From Chimonanthus salicifolius (lineage: Eukaryota; Streptophyta; Magnoliopsida; Laurales; Calycanthaceae): 64,000 bases of DNA. Positions 34,747-48,238 of the stretch are shown here, piece after piece. Numbering within the stretch: the first letter of the stretch is position 1; the number at the start of each line of letters is the position of its first letter. The stretch spans positions 93,493,064 to 93,557,063 of the forward strand of contig CM023532.1 in NCBI GenBank assembly GCA_013350335.1, written 5' to 3'. Position numbers and translations under genes: made by a program. The notes under the pieces are model-generated. The model saw nothing but the letters and a program-made list of their open reading frames with translations, was not told the origin of the DNA and did no database searches.

Positions 34747-37700
34747 TCAGTTACCTCTTCTAGACCCAGGTGTTGGAAGATCTCTCCCTGTCATTATTCA
34801 TCTGGCCTCTCCAACCACTATCTGTGCTGTTGGCAGAGGACCACCCCAACCATTGCCCATTGATCCTCCAACAGAACCCCCAGGGGCAAGGCTTCTCTTG
34901 GGCACCATTGCAGCAACAGAACGGAGTGACTGACCAGAATCATGCTGTAAATCATCAATATGTCTCTGGAAATATACGACGCGCCGGTCAATGTTGTAAA
35001 AATACCTCTCCTTGAACTAGAAGCCCTTAGGATACAGGCCAATATATTCATGGTGTGGATTTGTACTGCGAATATATGACAAAATGAAAATCCCCGGATG
35101 CTCATGAGAAATGCCAAAACAATAGACTATCCTCATAGGATACTCTGACTTCTCAATCTTCAGAAGCTCATCAACTTCTGCTTTTGTACCCATCTTGAAT
35201 TTGCGGTACCCAAGCATGGCCGTCAGGTTGGCCACCAGGGGGTCAACATATCGATCCATAACCTAACAGTCAAGGGAAAATTGCACAAGTGAGAGAGAGA
35301 GATCAGTACATAAATCAAACAGTTACTAGAGTAAAACGAATTAATTTTTATTGTAGAGAAACAATAAATTAATTAAAAGATAGACAATTATTGCACTCCA
35401 AAACACAGTGAGCAATAAACGATAAAACATTCTCCTTACTGAAAATGACATTCTTGTGCAGTCACACAACTAACGAGTACCCATCAGGAAGAAAAATAGG
35501 TTCTATCAAAACAGTGTCTTTTAAAGATAAAAGAATGGATGGTCCAAACATTGGCCTAGAATGGTTCAATGATCTGGTTTTTAACACCATGTCGTACTGA
35601 GTAAAATTTTGAATAGTATCTACATAAATAGAGATGGTAATAAGAGGTCTCTGGTAATTATGCTCTGATAAACAGTTCATTATCTACAACAGTTCTTGGA
35701 ATAAAAATCAGAAACATCTGCCAAGCAAATCTATTGCAAGAATATTGAGAAAGTGAATAACCTCATCAAGATCCTCAAAAGTATCCTCCCCTATTTTCAA
35801 TGTTCTGCCAAGGCGAAGCAAGCTTGTAATGTCCCTATGATCTTTGTCACCCTCCACTATGTCATTGTGTGCATACACCCCATCATACACTTTCAGTGTT
35901 AATGTCAAAAACGATGGGCCTCATGAACTTGGACGGATGATGCTTTAACCAGGATCCTTATCTGACAGGAACTATCAACACAATAGACAGCCAAAACATG
36001 CTTCAGTATAAAAACTTCGGTAAATTCACATATGCACAAAACAATAAAGTACAATTACCTCCATTGCTTTATCAGCAGTTAAATTTTAAAACTGTGGATG
36101 AAATATCATCCTTGGCTTGAAATGTCTCTCTGCAAGTTCCTTCTCTTTTCGAGCTTTCTCTTGGTCACTTTCTAAGTTACTCCTCTTCATGATAGCAAGA
36201 ATCCTTGACCACTTCCTCCTCTTCATCATCATACTTTCGAGAATGCTGGTTTCTTTTTTCTTTTCTACCAGTAAGCAACACCTGATATCTGTTCATTTGA
36301 ACTGATTTAATTTTGCATGTAAGAATATCACCCTCATGTATCAGATCATCTATTTCAAAGTCCCTCTCATCTCCCTCACCCCTCTCTGTATGAAAGTCAT
36401 TCTTAAGGTCATCCTTAAATATCAAAACAGTCAACCCTGATTCAAGCACACAAATGAGGCGTTGAGATAGCACCTTGCGAACAGTTACTTGAACAATTTT
36501 TCCTTTTGCTAGGCTCTCTTGCGTTTCACCAGAAAGCATAAAAAACACCTCATCTGGGTCTGGTTCTCTATACGGACTACGCCAATCTTGAAATCCATGA
36601 AGCAACTCCATCTTTAAATCATAGAGCGCCACCCTTTTTCTGTTCCCAAGTCGTGACTCAATGCTCTTCACATATTCCTTGATGTGAAGGACTTTTAGCA
36701 GCTTTGGCTTTTCCCTAACATGTTCAATAACCATTTCCTGTACATCATCATCCATCTCATTTGGTTCATCTTGAACATCTTCATCATACACATCCTTTGC
36801 CATATTCTTTGCCAAGTCATAAGACTCTGGATGTATTCAGGTATCATCCAATAAGTCTATAATATGACTGCTGCTAGTTGCCAGCCCACTCCGACGGACA
36901 CGCAAAAACCCAACCGCATTAATAAAAACCTTTTTCTTAATAATACCATTCATTGGGATCTCTTTCCAACTGAAAACAGCTCCAGCTTTTACCAATTCTC
37001 TCTGTAAAGCAGAGGCCTTTCTAGGGCCAAGCCCGGAAACAAATTGTAGAGGTGCAAAAAGCCATTCATGGCTAGCGGCCAAATTTATGTAAATACCTAC
37101 CTGGTTGGTGGCATCTATCATTACCTGTTCAATCATCTCATACTTCTCATCAGGGGCAAGGAAGCTCTCCAAAGGGTTAAGCTTCCATGATAATATCCCC
37201 TTCCTGGTCCACAGAGCGTTGCAATCATGGACAATGGATTTTGAAGGTAACGGCCAAGAGCCACAGCTCGCTTAACAATGCCTGCATGTATAAAGAACAT
37301 GAGTTAGAAAAACATGATCCCATAATACCATCCAAATGGAATGTTGTGAATTCCAAAAAACATAATCAAAACTCAATTGCTGTGAATTCTACATTTTGGA
37401 GTTGGGAGTCCACAAAACATTTGATAGATCACACTTTTAACATTTCAAAACGACATGCAAGTGATCACAGATCAATTCGAGATGTTATGATTGGGATCAG
37501 AACTACTTTCTTTTTTATTGTGTGTGGGGTGTGGGCTGCGTTGCATTCGGTTTCATGAAAGGTGGACCCACACACTAAATTTCTATCTGATGCAAACTTT
37601 CCATTGGACAGGCATATAGGGTTGTCTCAAATAAAATAACAATAAAAATTTTGCTGACCTGGCTGCCCGGTAAGCTGGTCAGTGGAAACCCACGAATTTT

Positions 37701-37800
37701 CATACAAACGAGGCAGAGATTCATCCCCATATACAACAAGAATCCCTTCCATTTCATGGCCAAACTCTCTAGGATATTCTACAACAATATTAAAAATGAC
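34747..37800 (-). pseudogene. SPT6L: SPT6L exons 13-16: HhH, S1 and tandem SH2, with stops
   Basis: Exon 13 ends the YqgF domain (VVYGDESLPRLYENSWVS). Exon 14 has VKRAVALGRYLQNPL, a one-base loss at GPGR (37195-37203), ATNQVGIYINLAASHEWLF, the helix-hairpin-helix FVSGLGPRKASALQREL, a CGA-to-TGA type stop at 36839-36837, the S1 fold (KGKIVQVTVRKV to LTCKIKSVQMNRYQVLL), a frame break near 36184 and a TAA at 36088-36086. Exon 15 starts the first SH2 domain with stops at 35947 and 35923, then KVYDGVYAHNDIVEGDKDH and KIGEDTFEDLDE. Exon 16 has RYVDPLVANLTAMLGYRKF and the second SH2 (IVYCFGISHEHPG, NPHHEYIGLYPKGF), a TAG at 35019, and a shifted glycine-rich end. The long GW/WG tail usual in plant SPT6L is not found. 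Confidence 0.9.
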
Positions 37801-38884
37801 CTGATGGAAAAATAAAAAATAAAAGATGCATAATTGCATAAACAAATCATATATTGTTACAGATACTTTAGCAAAGAAAGGCATCAGGATCTTAGTATCT
37901 TACTGAGGAAACCTCACAACCTACATATAAAAATGTAATTGCCACATTCTAATGATGATAAATTGGCACTGTGATGACAGACTATGTACCCCCATGAAGA
38001 CCTATACATATATACATATATGGAACGTTTATCCCCTATGCTAACTTTTTTACCAAGTTGCGGCTGGAAGAAAATTTTCGGTCCCAAAATGGGGAAAAAA
38101 ATCCTAAGATGTTTTTTAAATTTACATATTTCAGCGGAGACATAGACCAAAACTTTTCTACTGAAATTTCATTTTTTTTCTTTAATGATACCAAAATTTC
38201 AGATTTCAACAAAAAATTGTAACCTATCTTACATGCAGCCACTAGTGTGCATACCCCTATTGCCCTATTTGCATAATGATAATTTGGCACCTTAATGGTA
38301 AACTATGTACCCCCGTGAAGATCTATCATATGCATATATCCCCTATGCCCAATTACAAGCATAGTTGTTAAAATCTTACAATTCACAATTTGAATCTTAT
38401 GATACGAGACGATTTTTAAAGAAGAGATGGATCTTATAATATACGATAGAATTTGTTTAACAACCTTACAAGTTTTGTTATTTAAATGCTAATTTTACCA
38501 AAATACGATTCTATTTTATGATCCAAGTCACAATTTCAAACCATTAGTCCTAGGAACTATCCATGGTCACGTGTAATTAGCAAACCAAATACACGACTTT
38601 CTTTTTGTCATCTTAAACAAAGTTTACATAAATGGCAATCATCAAGTTATATATACAATACTAGCATCATTTTTTGTCATTTTACCAATAATGTTTTGAA
38701 TACCAGATGCATAGACTATGAAAAACTCATTTTTTACTTTTTAAATCTTTTTAAAAGATTTCACCCTCTATTAAGAAAATGATAAAAAATCTTACCATTT
38801 ACGATATGATTTGCAATTCGATATGGTTTGATGACTAGAATGATTTACAATATGACTTTGATTTTCAAAACATTGCTTACATAC

Positions 38885-39150
38885 GATATAAGCTTGTTGC
38901 AGATTCTCATTGCAAGTTCAAGGAGTTTGATGTGGGTAATTATGTGATGATCCACATAAGGCAGAATGGTTCCCACAAGGGAATGTTACAGAGTTCCATG
39001 CTCGTAGTGAGGGGCCTTTCAAAATTTTGAGGCAAGTTGAATCCCATGCATATATATTAGACCTTCCATCAGATATGAGTACTAGTCCTACTTTCCATGT
39101 GGAGGATCTAGCTCCTTTTCAAAGACCAACAGCTTCATCATCTAGCCCAC
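38885..39150 (+). pseudogene. Chromovirus integrase C-terminal fragment
   Basis: On the strand opposite to SPT6L, two frames read DSHCKFKEFDVGNYVMIHIR, then FHARSEGPFKILRQVESHAY and LDLPSDMSTSPTFHVEDLAP, the GPF/Y-like module at the end of chromovirus integrases. A frameshift lies between them near 38970. The fragment stops at a CCCAC target duplication and resumes after 39964. Confidence 0.8.
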
Positions 39151-39959
39151 TGATGCGGTGCAACTCTAGCCCTCCTATTTTCGTGGTTTTCTATGTCCAT
39201 AGTTTTCTATTTTCGTGGTTTTCTATTTCCATAGCTTTCTTTTCTTTCTTTTTTTAGCAAAGGTTTATTTTTAGTAGGTTGAAAGTTTATATACGATTCT
39301 TCTCTTCCCTTCTTCTCTTCTCTCTCCTCTCTCCTCTCTCCTCTCTTCCGTTGTTTTCCTTTCTCCCAAGATCAACCTAGAACTGTACAACAAGAAGCTA
39401 GAACCCACCCAAAACCTTTTTCCCCTTTTCGCCTCCCTCCAAAGTCCTATTCCCAGCTGCGGCAACCTATCCCAAGCCCCCCCTGTGTTGCCGCAACCCC
39501 ACATCTCCTGTCCTTGCTGCCGCGACTTCCAAATACCCCTTCCTTTCTCTCCCAAGTCCTCCATCTTGCTGCCGCAAGCCCTTTTCATCTTCTGTTCCAT
39601 TAGCTTCCCTGTTATTTCCATTCGCACCCTTACCCTTTTCCTTTTATTTGTAAACCCTATACACCCACGTGCCTAAGTACTCACTTAATAACCACACCCT
39701 TTTCTCATTTATCCAATCCCATTTACCCCTTTCTTTATATATTATTTATCATATACCACCCATCTACCCTATCGTTACTCATTTAATCATTTAACACATG
39801 ATATTCTTGATATTTATACGATTATGTGTGGTCATTTTATATTAATTGATAGCTTAATTTCAGTCCAAATTAATTTTAGGTGCATTAATTTCATCACTCC
39901 TAATATTTAGGAAACCTAATTTAGGCATTTAGAGTTATCCTATTAGTTGTCCTGCATCA
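39151..39959. mobile_element. Solo LTR, 809 bp, in the chromovirus fragment
   Basis: The ends are TGATGCGGTG and CCTGCATCA, an inverted TGATGC/GCATCA. CCCAC occurs on both sides (39146-39150 and 39960-39964), a perfect 5-bp duplication. A C/T-rich block lies at 39290-39360. No protein; family not identified, and orientation is open. Confidence 0.85.
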
Positions 39960-39964
39960 CCCAC

Positions 39965-40240
39965 CCTCACAGTCTAGAACTCCCTTCAATCTAGATCATC
40001 ACCTTGACCCTCCTACTGTCCTACCTAACCCACTTCATAACACATGGCCTGCACCTATACATCCTTCACCGATCCTACCTTCTTTACCTTCCTTATCACC
40101 TAAGAGAGAGAAGATAGAATCTATCTTGGACGAGGAAGTGGTTTCAACACGTGCTGGAGGCGACCAAAAGTACCTTGTGAAGTGGAAAGATAGACTGATT
40201 CAATATTTTCGAATAGAGAGGTTTGTTCTATGCTCCCCTC
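39965..40240 (+). pseudogene. Chromodomain remnant of the same chromovirus
   Basis: Frame 40080-40230 reads KREKIESILDEEVVSTRAGG, then QKYLVKWKDRLIQYF, matching the chromodomain at the C-terminus of Ty3/gypsy chromoviruses, which guides insertion to modified chromatin. The usual tryptophan-containing last part is lost; the match ends near 40230. Confidence 0.75.
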
Positions 40241-42371
40241 GTTCATCTTATTTATAGGCAAATATTAGCTGACTATTACAGGGACTCGATAACCTACAGT
40301 TGCTCAACCGACTATCCTAAGCTAACTTTGGACAGCCACGTGACTGGTTTCTAACTCAACTACAACTTCTCAACTCATCTACAATTATTCTACCGACTCT
40401 ATAAGTTCTTATTCGACTGAGACTCTACCACCTATGCTCGGTCAATTAGACCAGTACATGGACAAAATAAAATAAAAAATAATAACTAAATAAGAAAATG
40501 GAAGTGGGCCCCGCTTGTAACTAAGCACACGGGGCATGCTTCTTGTCAACCCGTCTCGTGTACTTCAAGAACCTGTGTGCGAGATCTATTGTCCATCACA
40601 CACCATGCAATATATATACATATATAACAATTTTCACCCAAGGGGCGTCCCTTATGATGGACATTTTTTTTTTGCCCAAATAGGGCCCACTTGGCCCACA
40701 TTAATACTCTTTCCCCCACTTCACAACCGTCTACCACCTATGAATTGGACCCCAACCTACTTCGAGACCATTGGACATTAGAAGCCATGGTTTTCAAAGG
40801 TCCAAAGATCAACAGAGAAACTAGGCTTAATTTGGAGTGAATTTGAATCCAGCGGTGAGATTAACTCAAAATGGGTTAGAATTTAATTTATAGGGGGTAG
40901 ATGAGTGTGAAGGGGGAGGGGGGCGACATAATTGGGTCCCATTAGGACAAAATAAAATTGTCCCTCATAAGGGACATCGCTTAGGGTATACACACACACA
41001 CACGAATAGGCACCACCTGGGCCCACATGGATAGGTGGTTTGAAATGCTATGGCCTTGTATCTATAAAATTTCATCTTAATTGGATAAGAGAATCTTTTT
41101 TTAAGGCCCTCAAAATTTCACATCTATTGAACGATGGAAATCCATTGGGTTAGATCGATGGGTTTTAAAAGTCAATTTGGTGTTAAATTAGGTATATGTG
41201 CAATCATGGGGGTAGGTGGGTGTGAGTCGAAAATTGGATCTATTAGGTCTAATGTGGGCTCTACAAACTAAAGTTCTCATGAGAGTCTCAGGCCATACAT
41301 ATATACAAATATATAATCGCTTCATGCTCTGTGTGTGCGTCTAAGCGTATTTGACAATATAGATTGATCATAGGTTGGTCGCAAGCCATACACATATCAA
41401 AATGAAGTGTATGTGGATGTCAGCCTGAGAGTTTGGAGTGATCATAGGTGGGCCATGGACCCTCTCTTACTGTTAAAAAATGGCATGTACCATAAAAACA
41501 CACCATACAACCTTTTTTTGCTTCATGGTTGGGGTACAGAGGTCATGGGCTAGACTAGATGTGGAACAACTTTTATCTCTCTAAACCATAGCCCTGGGGG
41601 TCCAAAGATTCAAGACAATTTTACAGGTTAAATATTCTAAGGTTTTTCAAAAAAGTACATGCAAGAGGGTTATCGGTGGAAAATTGGAACATGCACCAAC
41701 TCATGAGGTAGAGGAATTTAAACAGTTTGGGTGGTCTAGAGAGGGGGCCCTACTAAGAAATAGAGAAAAAAAAAGGTCACAGTGCAACCAACCACATTTA
41801 GGGGACTTTTTGTTCTTCCCCAAACAAATGCACTTATTATTCCTTGGAGAACGGTGCTCATACAAGTATCCTGCGCCCAGCCACATGGGGCCCCACCAGA
41901 TCCTCATTTACATCTATTTCTCTCACACATCTCTACCCCTAAGGAATTGAATCAAGAACTAGAAGAAAATATTTGTTTAAAAGGAATCTCTAGAAAAAAT
42001 TATGTAATAATTCTAATCTAAAGAATCTAGAATGTTGTATTAGATTAAAGAATCTCAAAGAAAGATGTATAAACACGGTTATATTGCAAATTCTGAAGAA
42101 AGTGTGCAACATGGATCCAAACAGAATTGAGTGAATGAATGGCAAAACATACAGATCACAATACATCTCTATTTCAGCACTCTAAGATTTTTAAATGTCC
42201 TAATTCTAAACATTTAATAGCTTTAGCTATTTTTCACTCCAACTGGATTTTTCTTTTTAAAATTTTAACCACTAGTATTGGCACATCTACCACACATACA
42301 CCATTTTTAACAATAAAAGAAAATTCAGGACTCCATTCAACTGTAAGTCATAAAGATGATTTTGAGTTTAC

Positions 42372-44327
42372 CTCATAAATATCATCCTTCAGACGTGCAC
42401 AAGCCAAATTTGCAGCACCCAAGACAACAACATGAGGCTGATGATCTGTCATGAACTTGAGAACACGTTGTTGATCATTTTTTTTACGTTGTTGATCATT
42501 CATGCTTTGAGAACGGAGACTGATTGACCCTGCATATAACACATCTAGTACTTCTCCTGATGAACCCAGCATGACAAAAGTTGTTGCTGGCTTTCCTGGG
42601 CCCCAACAACAAGCCATAACTTTTGGTGCAGCATCATCATCAGTTGCAGCATCATTTTCTTTCTGTCGAAATGGTGCAACAGATACTTTATCCCATAACT
42701 GATTTCCATATTCCATGACCAGCCAGTTCTTGGCTCTTGCAGTCAATAGGATCCTAGCCTCCTTTTCCATTGAAGGAAGGAGAAAGCTAAACAACTCATC
42801 TTTCAAAATCAACTTACGTTGCTCATTCCAAAGCTGGGCAGATCTACTAACACCATCACTGACATAACAATCTTTAGAGTCACTTATTAGTTTATTCTGA
42901 ACAATTTCAGGCAATTCTATGGTGACTTGAAGGAGCTTATCTTCTTCTGCTTTTTGTATAAGAAGCCACTGTGCATCTTTGACTTGAGACAGTGGTTTGT
43001 CGCGCAACCACTTCACACTTGAAAACTGATGAAACTTATCTACAGTTGTATCTCCATCAGGGGTTGGTCGAGTTGACACCACTGTGTTCTCCATAAAGAT
43101 ATTGTGAACATGTTTCCTAACACATGGCTCGCAGCTGATCTCTATTGCCGCCTAGAAAAATCAAAACCATGATGAATAATGTAATTGCATAAGCATGAAA
43201 AAAATGACACTAAGCCATAAACAACATATAATATAGCATATATATACCATGTGCCTTGCACCCTTGAGCGCATCCTGGGAGGTCTCAAACATTGCACACG
43301 TACAATTTCCAGCTATTTCTTCTGGAGTTTCCTTGGCATCCTCCAATTCATCGACCCGCTGCAAGTAGAAGTTGAACAAAGTTGCACCTTATTTTCAGAA
43401 GTCAATACAAGGTACAAGATAGGCAAACATACCATCCTTTCCAAATTTAGATGCAATCCAAATTGCTCTGAACTAAACCCGAACTTGCTAGCAACCTCCC
43501 ATAAACCAGCCTTACAGCAAATACTATAAAGGGATTTTCGCCTTGGCCTCTTAAACTGTCCTTCTTCAACACCCACTTCACCTGGTGGAAAATGTAAGTT
43601 AAACTTCATGTCAACATCATCAATCTCTCTTTCTGATTCAGCAGTCTTAAGAGACTCCATAACTGATTTGAACAGCTGCTGATTCAACACAAGCCTTGTT
43701 TCATCATCGATCCTACGAGTTTCCTCTTGAAAACGTTTATTGTAATACAACTGAAGAGCATTCTTCCGCTTTTGAAGAAGCAACCACTTCCTATCCAAGT
43801 CATGGACAGCCCAAAGCTTCTGTAAAATAAACAACAACAAAACACAGTATTTACAAACCAAAATCCAATTGCTACACTACAGAAAACATGCACCCAACAT
43901 GGTTAGACCCCTAAGAAACCAAATACCTTATGCCACTTCAACTTAGGAGCTTTCTCGGCCCTATCTTCACTCTCCAGCACATCTTGTTCAGGCTCCTTTA
44001 ATAAGCTAAGACAGAGCTCTTTTTGGTACATGGCAATAAAAGGAATCTACAACAGACCAGGGAAAAAGAAAGAAATTAAACTCTCAATGAATGTGTGATG
44101 TCAATGTTCCTGTATGTCATGGAAGAATGAATACTTACATCAAATTTCTGCACATGCAGCATCCCCAACACATTTCCAATGTCCTCCTTGTTAATGTCGC
44201 CAATAAGATCCATCTTACCGAAAAATGGAGACATGTCAGACACGGTAAGTTGATAATATATCCACGTACTCTCTTCCTCTATGCTCTTATCATCTGTTGG
44301 AACTGAACCAGTAATTTCTTCAAATAA
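42372..44327 (-). pseudogene. SPT6L: SPT6L exons 8-12: intact central core
   Basis: All five exons are open and in phase. Exon 8: EEITGSVPTDDKSIEEEST, ending MLHVQKFD. Exon 9: IPFIAMYQKELCLSLLKEPE. Exon 10 (129 codons): VHDLDRKWLLLQKRKNALQ, FNLHFPPGEVGVEEGQFKRP, YSICCKAGLWEVASKFG. Exon 11: VDELEDAKETPEEIAG. Exon 12 (260 codons): FHQFSSVKWLRDKPLSQ, AQLWNEQRKLILKDELFSF, LLPSMEKEARILLTARAK, VMACCWGPGKPATTFVML and HQPHVVVLGAANLACARLKD. The last parts form the start of the RNase H-like YqgF domain, which is not catalytic in SPT6. Some changes at usually conserved sites (for example LGSSGEVLD) suggest relaxed constraint. Confidence 0.92.
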
Positions 44328-46159
44328 CTATTTAAAGATACATAATTAATTGAAGTCAATAACCAATTTAGATTGCTGGAAGCATTTATTAGGAATATGA
44401 AACATACAGTATGCAAATAGCTGTTATCATTTATATTGGACAAGTGGACCATAATCAAGGAATGGGTCAAGTCAAGTAAGGAAACCACCTTTTAAAGTAC
44501 TCATTCTTCAAATCTTTTTTTAGAAATATAGGCATATAATAATTAACTACATGTTTGATATATAAGTAAGCATTGATCAGGACAAGCGATGAGCCAAACA
44601 CCCACTCAGCAAATCAAGGCCAGTTCAACCAAATCATGAGGTCCAGATCAACCTAAGCATCTTGCTGGTAGAAGAGTCAACTGAGCTAACTTGAACAGGT
44701 CCAGATTCATTGCCCAAAAGTTATATGAACAACACCATGTTAAAAAAGAGGATATTATTCTACATTGCCCGATTATAAGCAGCAGTACAGTCTAACCTGG
44801 ATTCTCTCAGGCACGTCAATGTCCCGTATCCTACCATCATTTTCAGTCATATACTTCTCTGAAAGAATAAAAGGTTCAAATTCATCTTCGATTCTCTTCT
44901 CCCTCCGCTCACCAGAATCATCATAAATGCCACCCTTAGCAATGCCTTGCTTACGAAGCATTAGGAGTTCATCCACATCACCAAATATTTCATGAGCCTC
45001 CTGAAGCGCAGATGAGGAAACACCAGGTAAAGAAGCCTTGACTTCTTTTTGTCAGGTTTCCTCCTCCTACAGGAGTTAGCTTACTGGTTAAGAAGATTTT
45101 AAGGAGCAATCTGAAGAAATATAAGACTTAGCATACTGCATGATAAAATACCTCACGGGAGCACCAGTCTCATCAACATCTTCTTCCACTATAAAGTCCG
45201 CCATTTCATCATCCTCACCCATATCCCCATCCTCCTGTTCTTCAGGCTGCTCCTCTTCTTCTGCAATATCCTCAAGAGGTGCTCCTGTGAATAATATCAA
45301 TACATTTTGTCAGCCAAAAAATAAAGAAAAGATATATGAGGAAACACCATGAAAAGAAGATGCCCTTGGTGACAACCTTCATCATCACCAAATTAAACTC
45401 CGTTTGAGCTTTTCCTCAGCAGTTCGCCCACTCCTACCACTTCTATCCACTTCCTCTTCATCAGAAAACCCGGATCTCTCATCTTGCTCAGTGTCCCTCC
45501 CAGCTTTCTTCAAACGTTTGAATTTTTTGCTCCCCTGCTCAATTTTGAGTTGAAGTGAAAAAAAGAGATAAAGCAGGTAAAGCCTATTGATGCTCCTACA
45601 AGTTAGAATACCAAATTGGAGGACAAAATGAACCACAAAACTAAAAAACTCACAGGTTTGGGGCAAAGGAAGCCTGTGATATTGTTGTCCTGAAGCAATT
45701 CATAGTCGTCTTCATCAAGAACATAATTCTTCTCAGATTCTCTGAAATGGACATATCCCACAGTTACACTACGTTACAAGTAATAGTATGAGAAAATGAT
45801 GGACAACTTGTAAAAATGTGAGATCAACAGTACCTTCTCCTCTTCTTTTTCTTTTTGTGTTTCTCTTCTTCATCATTGTCACCTTCCTCATCTTGCACTT
45901 CTTCATCTTCTACATCATCCACAATAAATCCATCTTTTTCGTACTCATCTTGTCCCTCTTCTTGTCAAAGGCACAGACATAATGACAAGAATAAGAAATG
46001 TGTCAAGACTCGAATCATGATATCATGAGTTCATATCAGCATCTGATAGGAAAAAAAAACCAACTTGCTCAATGTCATCATAAAACAAATCAAATAATAA
46101 TTAGAAGAACTCTAAAATTGCAACATGAATAGAAGACATCACTTAAACAATAATTGGTG

Positions 46160-47230
46160 AAGAAATTGTCCAAGTGGCATTAGTTGAGTATGATCAATTT
46201 AATGGTGGCAAAGACCTGCTCATTCAAGCTCAAAAGCCCATTAAATTGACCCAAAATAAGCCCAAGCACATATTATATGGGTCCAATTGCCCAAATCAAG
46301 TGTTTCCATGCCCAATTGGCCCATTTGAAGACCCAAATCCAATGGATAAGGGTTCCACACATTTTTTGCTGCTAGCACATGCAAGGAGTGGTCCCAAAGA
46401 ACTCACATTAGCAAGCAACCAAGGAGAAAAGAAGACCACAAAAGCAATTGGCGTGTAGACTAGTCAAAGTCGGCCATGTAGATTCCCTTTCTATTTTCAT
46501 GTATTTGTTTCAATGGCTAAGAAGTAATCCTTATAAGTAGGTGACACATGTCACTCATCCATGGATAGAAATTCTTGTAAATAATTTTTTTGCAAAATTA
46601 GTATAAATAGAGAGCCATGCGTGTGTATTCAAGCATTCCAATCCAAGTTCAATTCAAGTTGCTTTGAGCAAAGTTTGAGTTCTCTCCTTTGTGGTGAGTG
46701 TTTTCCTTTGGTTTTCTAGTTTGCTTTTAATTGATTTTTTGTTCTAGTTTTAAATTCTAGTTCCAAATTTTGTCCATCCCTTGGACCAATTTTGTTTCTA
46801 CTTCTTGGAATTGTATCAAGCAATTCAATTCTAGTTTTCTAGAATTCCTATTTTCTTTTGTGAGATTCGTATGGTGTTGAATTTTGCTCAAGTTTCCATT
46901 TGCCCGTACAACCAAAGTGAGTAATCAATTGGCATTTTTAGTCAAAGACAATCCAAGGGACATAATAGACTTGGGATTCTTTGAGCTCGGGTTTTCTATG
47001 ATTTGCATTAAATTCAAGCTGGATCTTGCAGAATCCTTATTTTAACGTTGGAGGCATAGGAAGGTGTTAAAGCCGACCCGTACCCTTCATCAAAATGTCT
47101 CTTTGCCATTCTTCAAGCATTCTCTTTGGAACAAGATTTTGTTAAATAATCTAGTTTACCAACAAATCCTATTTAACAATCCACACTTCGATGGGGATGT
47201 TATCTAATTTTAATGCTCTATTACTATTTT
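46160..47230 (+). mobile_element. Possible LTR-like insertion with TATA box
   Basis: A promoter-like part (AGTATAAATAGAGAGCC, about 46599-46615) is followed by a T-rich leader and ends in AAGCCGACCCGTACCC-like sequence. A start at TGTCCAAGTGG (about 46167) is possible. I could not find a clean matching end or target duplication, so the limits are guesses. Confidence 0.35.
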
Positions 47231-48202
47231 GTTGACACTATCTTTTTTTCTACTTGGGGTATTTTGTCAACAGTCCTTTCATTCATTTCCACTTCTAAAT
47301 GTTACCACCTCTCTTTATTTTTCTCTCTTTGACCAGTTAATCATTGTCATTAACACAACTTACATAATCAAATTCTTTAATTGAAATCTTCTCTCTTAGC
47401 AAGGCTTGTACATACTTAACCACCCCCCCCCCCCCCACCCCATACGTTTCATACTTAGGGTACACGTTGTTAGAAACTCTTTTCACTACCTTATATATTC
47501 CAGTCTTTTAAAGTCTAAACAAATGTGTAAGTCAAAAACTTAAGAATGGTAATAACAACTACCAAACCCAATCTTTAACACAACAAACCCCAACTCCAAA
47601 CAAGTCTAAGAGTGACATGTAATGTCCAGAGAAGTTAGAGTAAGTTGGATGCTATTTCACCCAAATTCATCCATTTATAAAAATAACTTTTGGACTGAAA
47701 AGAAAATTGTTCCATGCACTTGTTCTTCTAGCCCATCCAAGGGAAACCTTATTATCCTTGAATATCAATCAATTCATAGCATGAAATAAATCCAGAGCAG
47801 CAAAAAACAATATACTCTCCAACCACAAATAGAATTGTATTACTATAGATAAAGGGAAAGCTCTCTATGAAAAGAGCATCTAGCACATTTGGCAACCATT
47901 CACTACTTCAACTAGAAAGGTTCTAGGTTAGAATCGTGTACCAATTCAAAGAAAAAAGAAGATTTCTTTCTCTCCCTCTATAATCAAACTACAACATCAT
48001 CATTATCATCTTCAAGCCATTTACCCAATCAATCTGGGGTTGGCATTTATATTTAATTTTGGCAAATTGTTTTCCATGCCCATGGGACTTAAACAAAGGG
48101 GTGAAAAAGATTCGGGTTGCAGGGATTTGAACTCATTCCATGCTTTTGGTAAGAAAACCATCCTGCCAATTGATACAAGGGACTTCTTTAAGAGAGCCTT
48201 CT

Positions 48203-48206
<4 letters not shown>

Positions 48207-48233
<27 letters not shown>
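48207..48233 (+). repeat. GA microsatellite
   Basis: A run of (GA)n, about 13 units, within SPT6L intron 2. Confidence 0.9.

Positions 48234-48238
<5 letters not shown>

Larger units (their letters stand above)
37801..42371 (-). other. SPT6L intron 12 (4.6 kb) with transposon debris
   Basis: The intron separates the two parts of the YqgF domain and starts GTAAAC at 42371. It contains a plus-strand chromovirus fragment split by a solo LTR (38885-40240). The rest (40260-42060) has repeated GGGCCCAC-type words, a TATA/CACA-rich stretch (40605-40625, 40991-41004) and no recognisable protein. 38340-38880 repeats words like TTACGATATGATTTG, perhaps an old element. Confidence 0.7.

Noticed and set aside
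35462..35680. 72-codon minus-strand frame between SPT6L exons 15 and 16
   Set aside because: It lies in an intron by homology and shows no similarity to SPT6 or another known protein.
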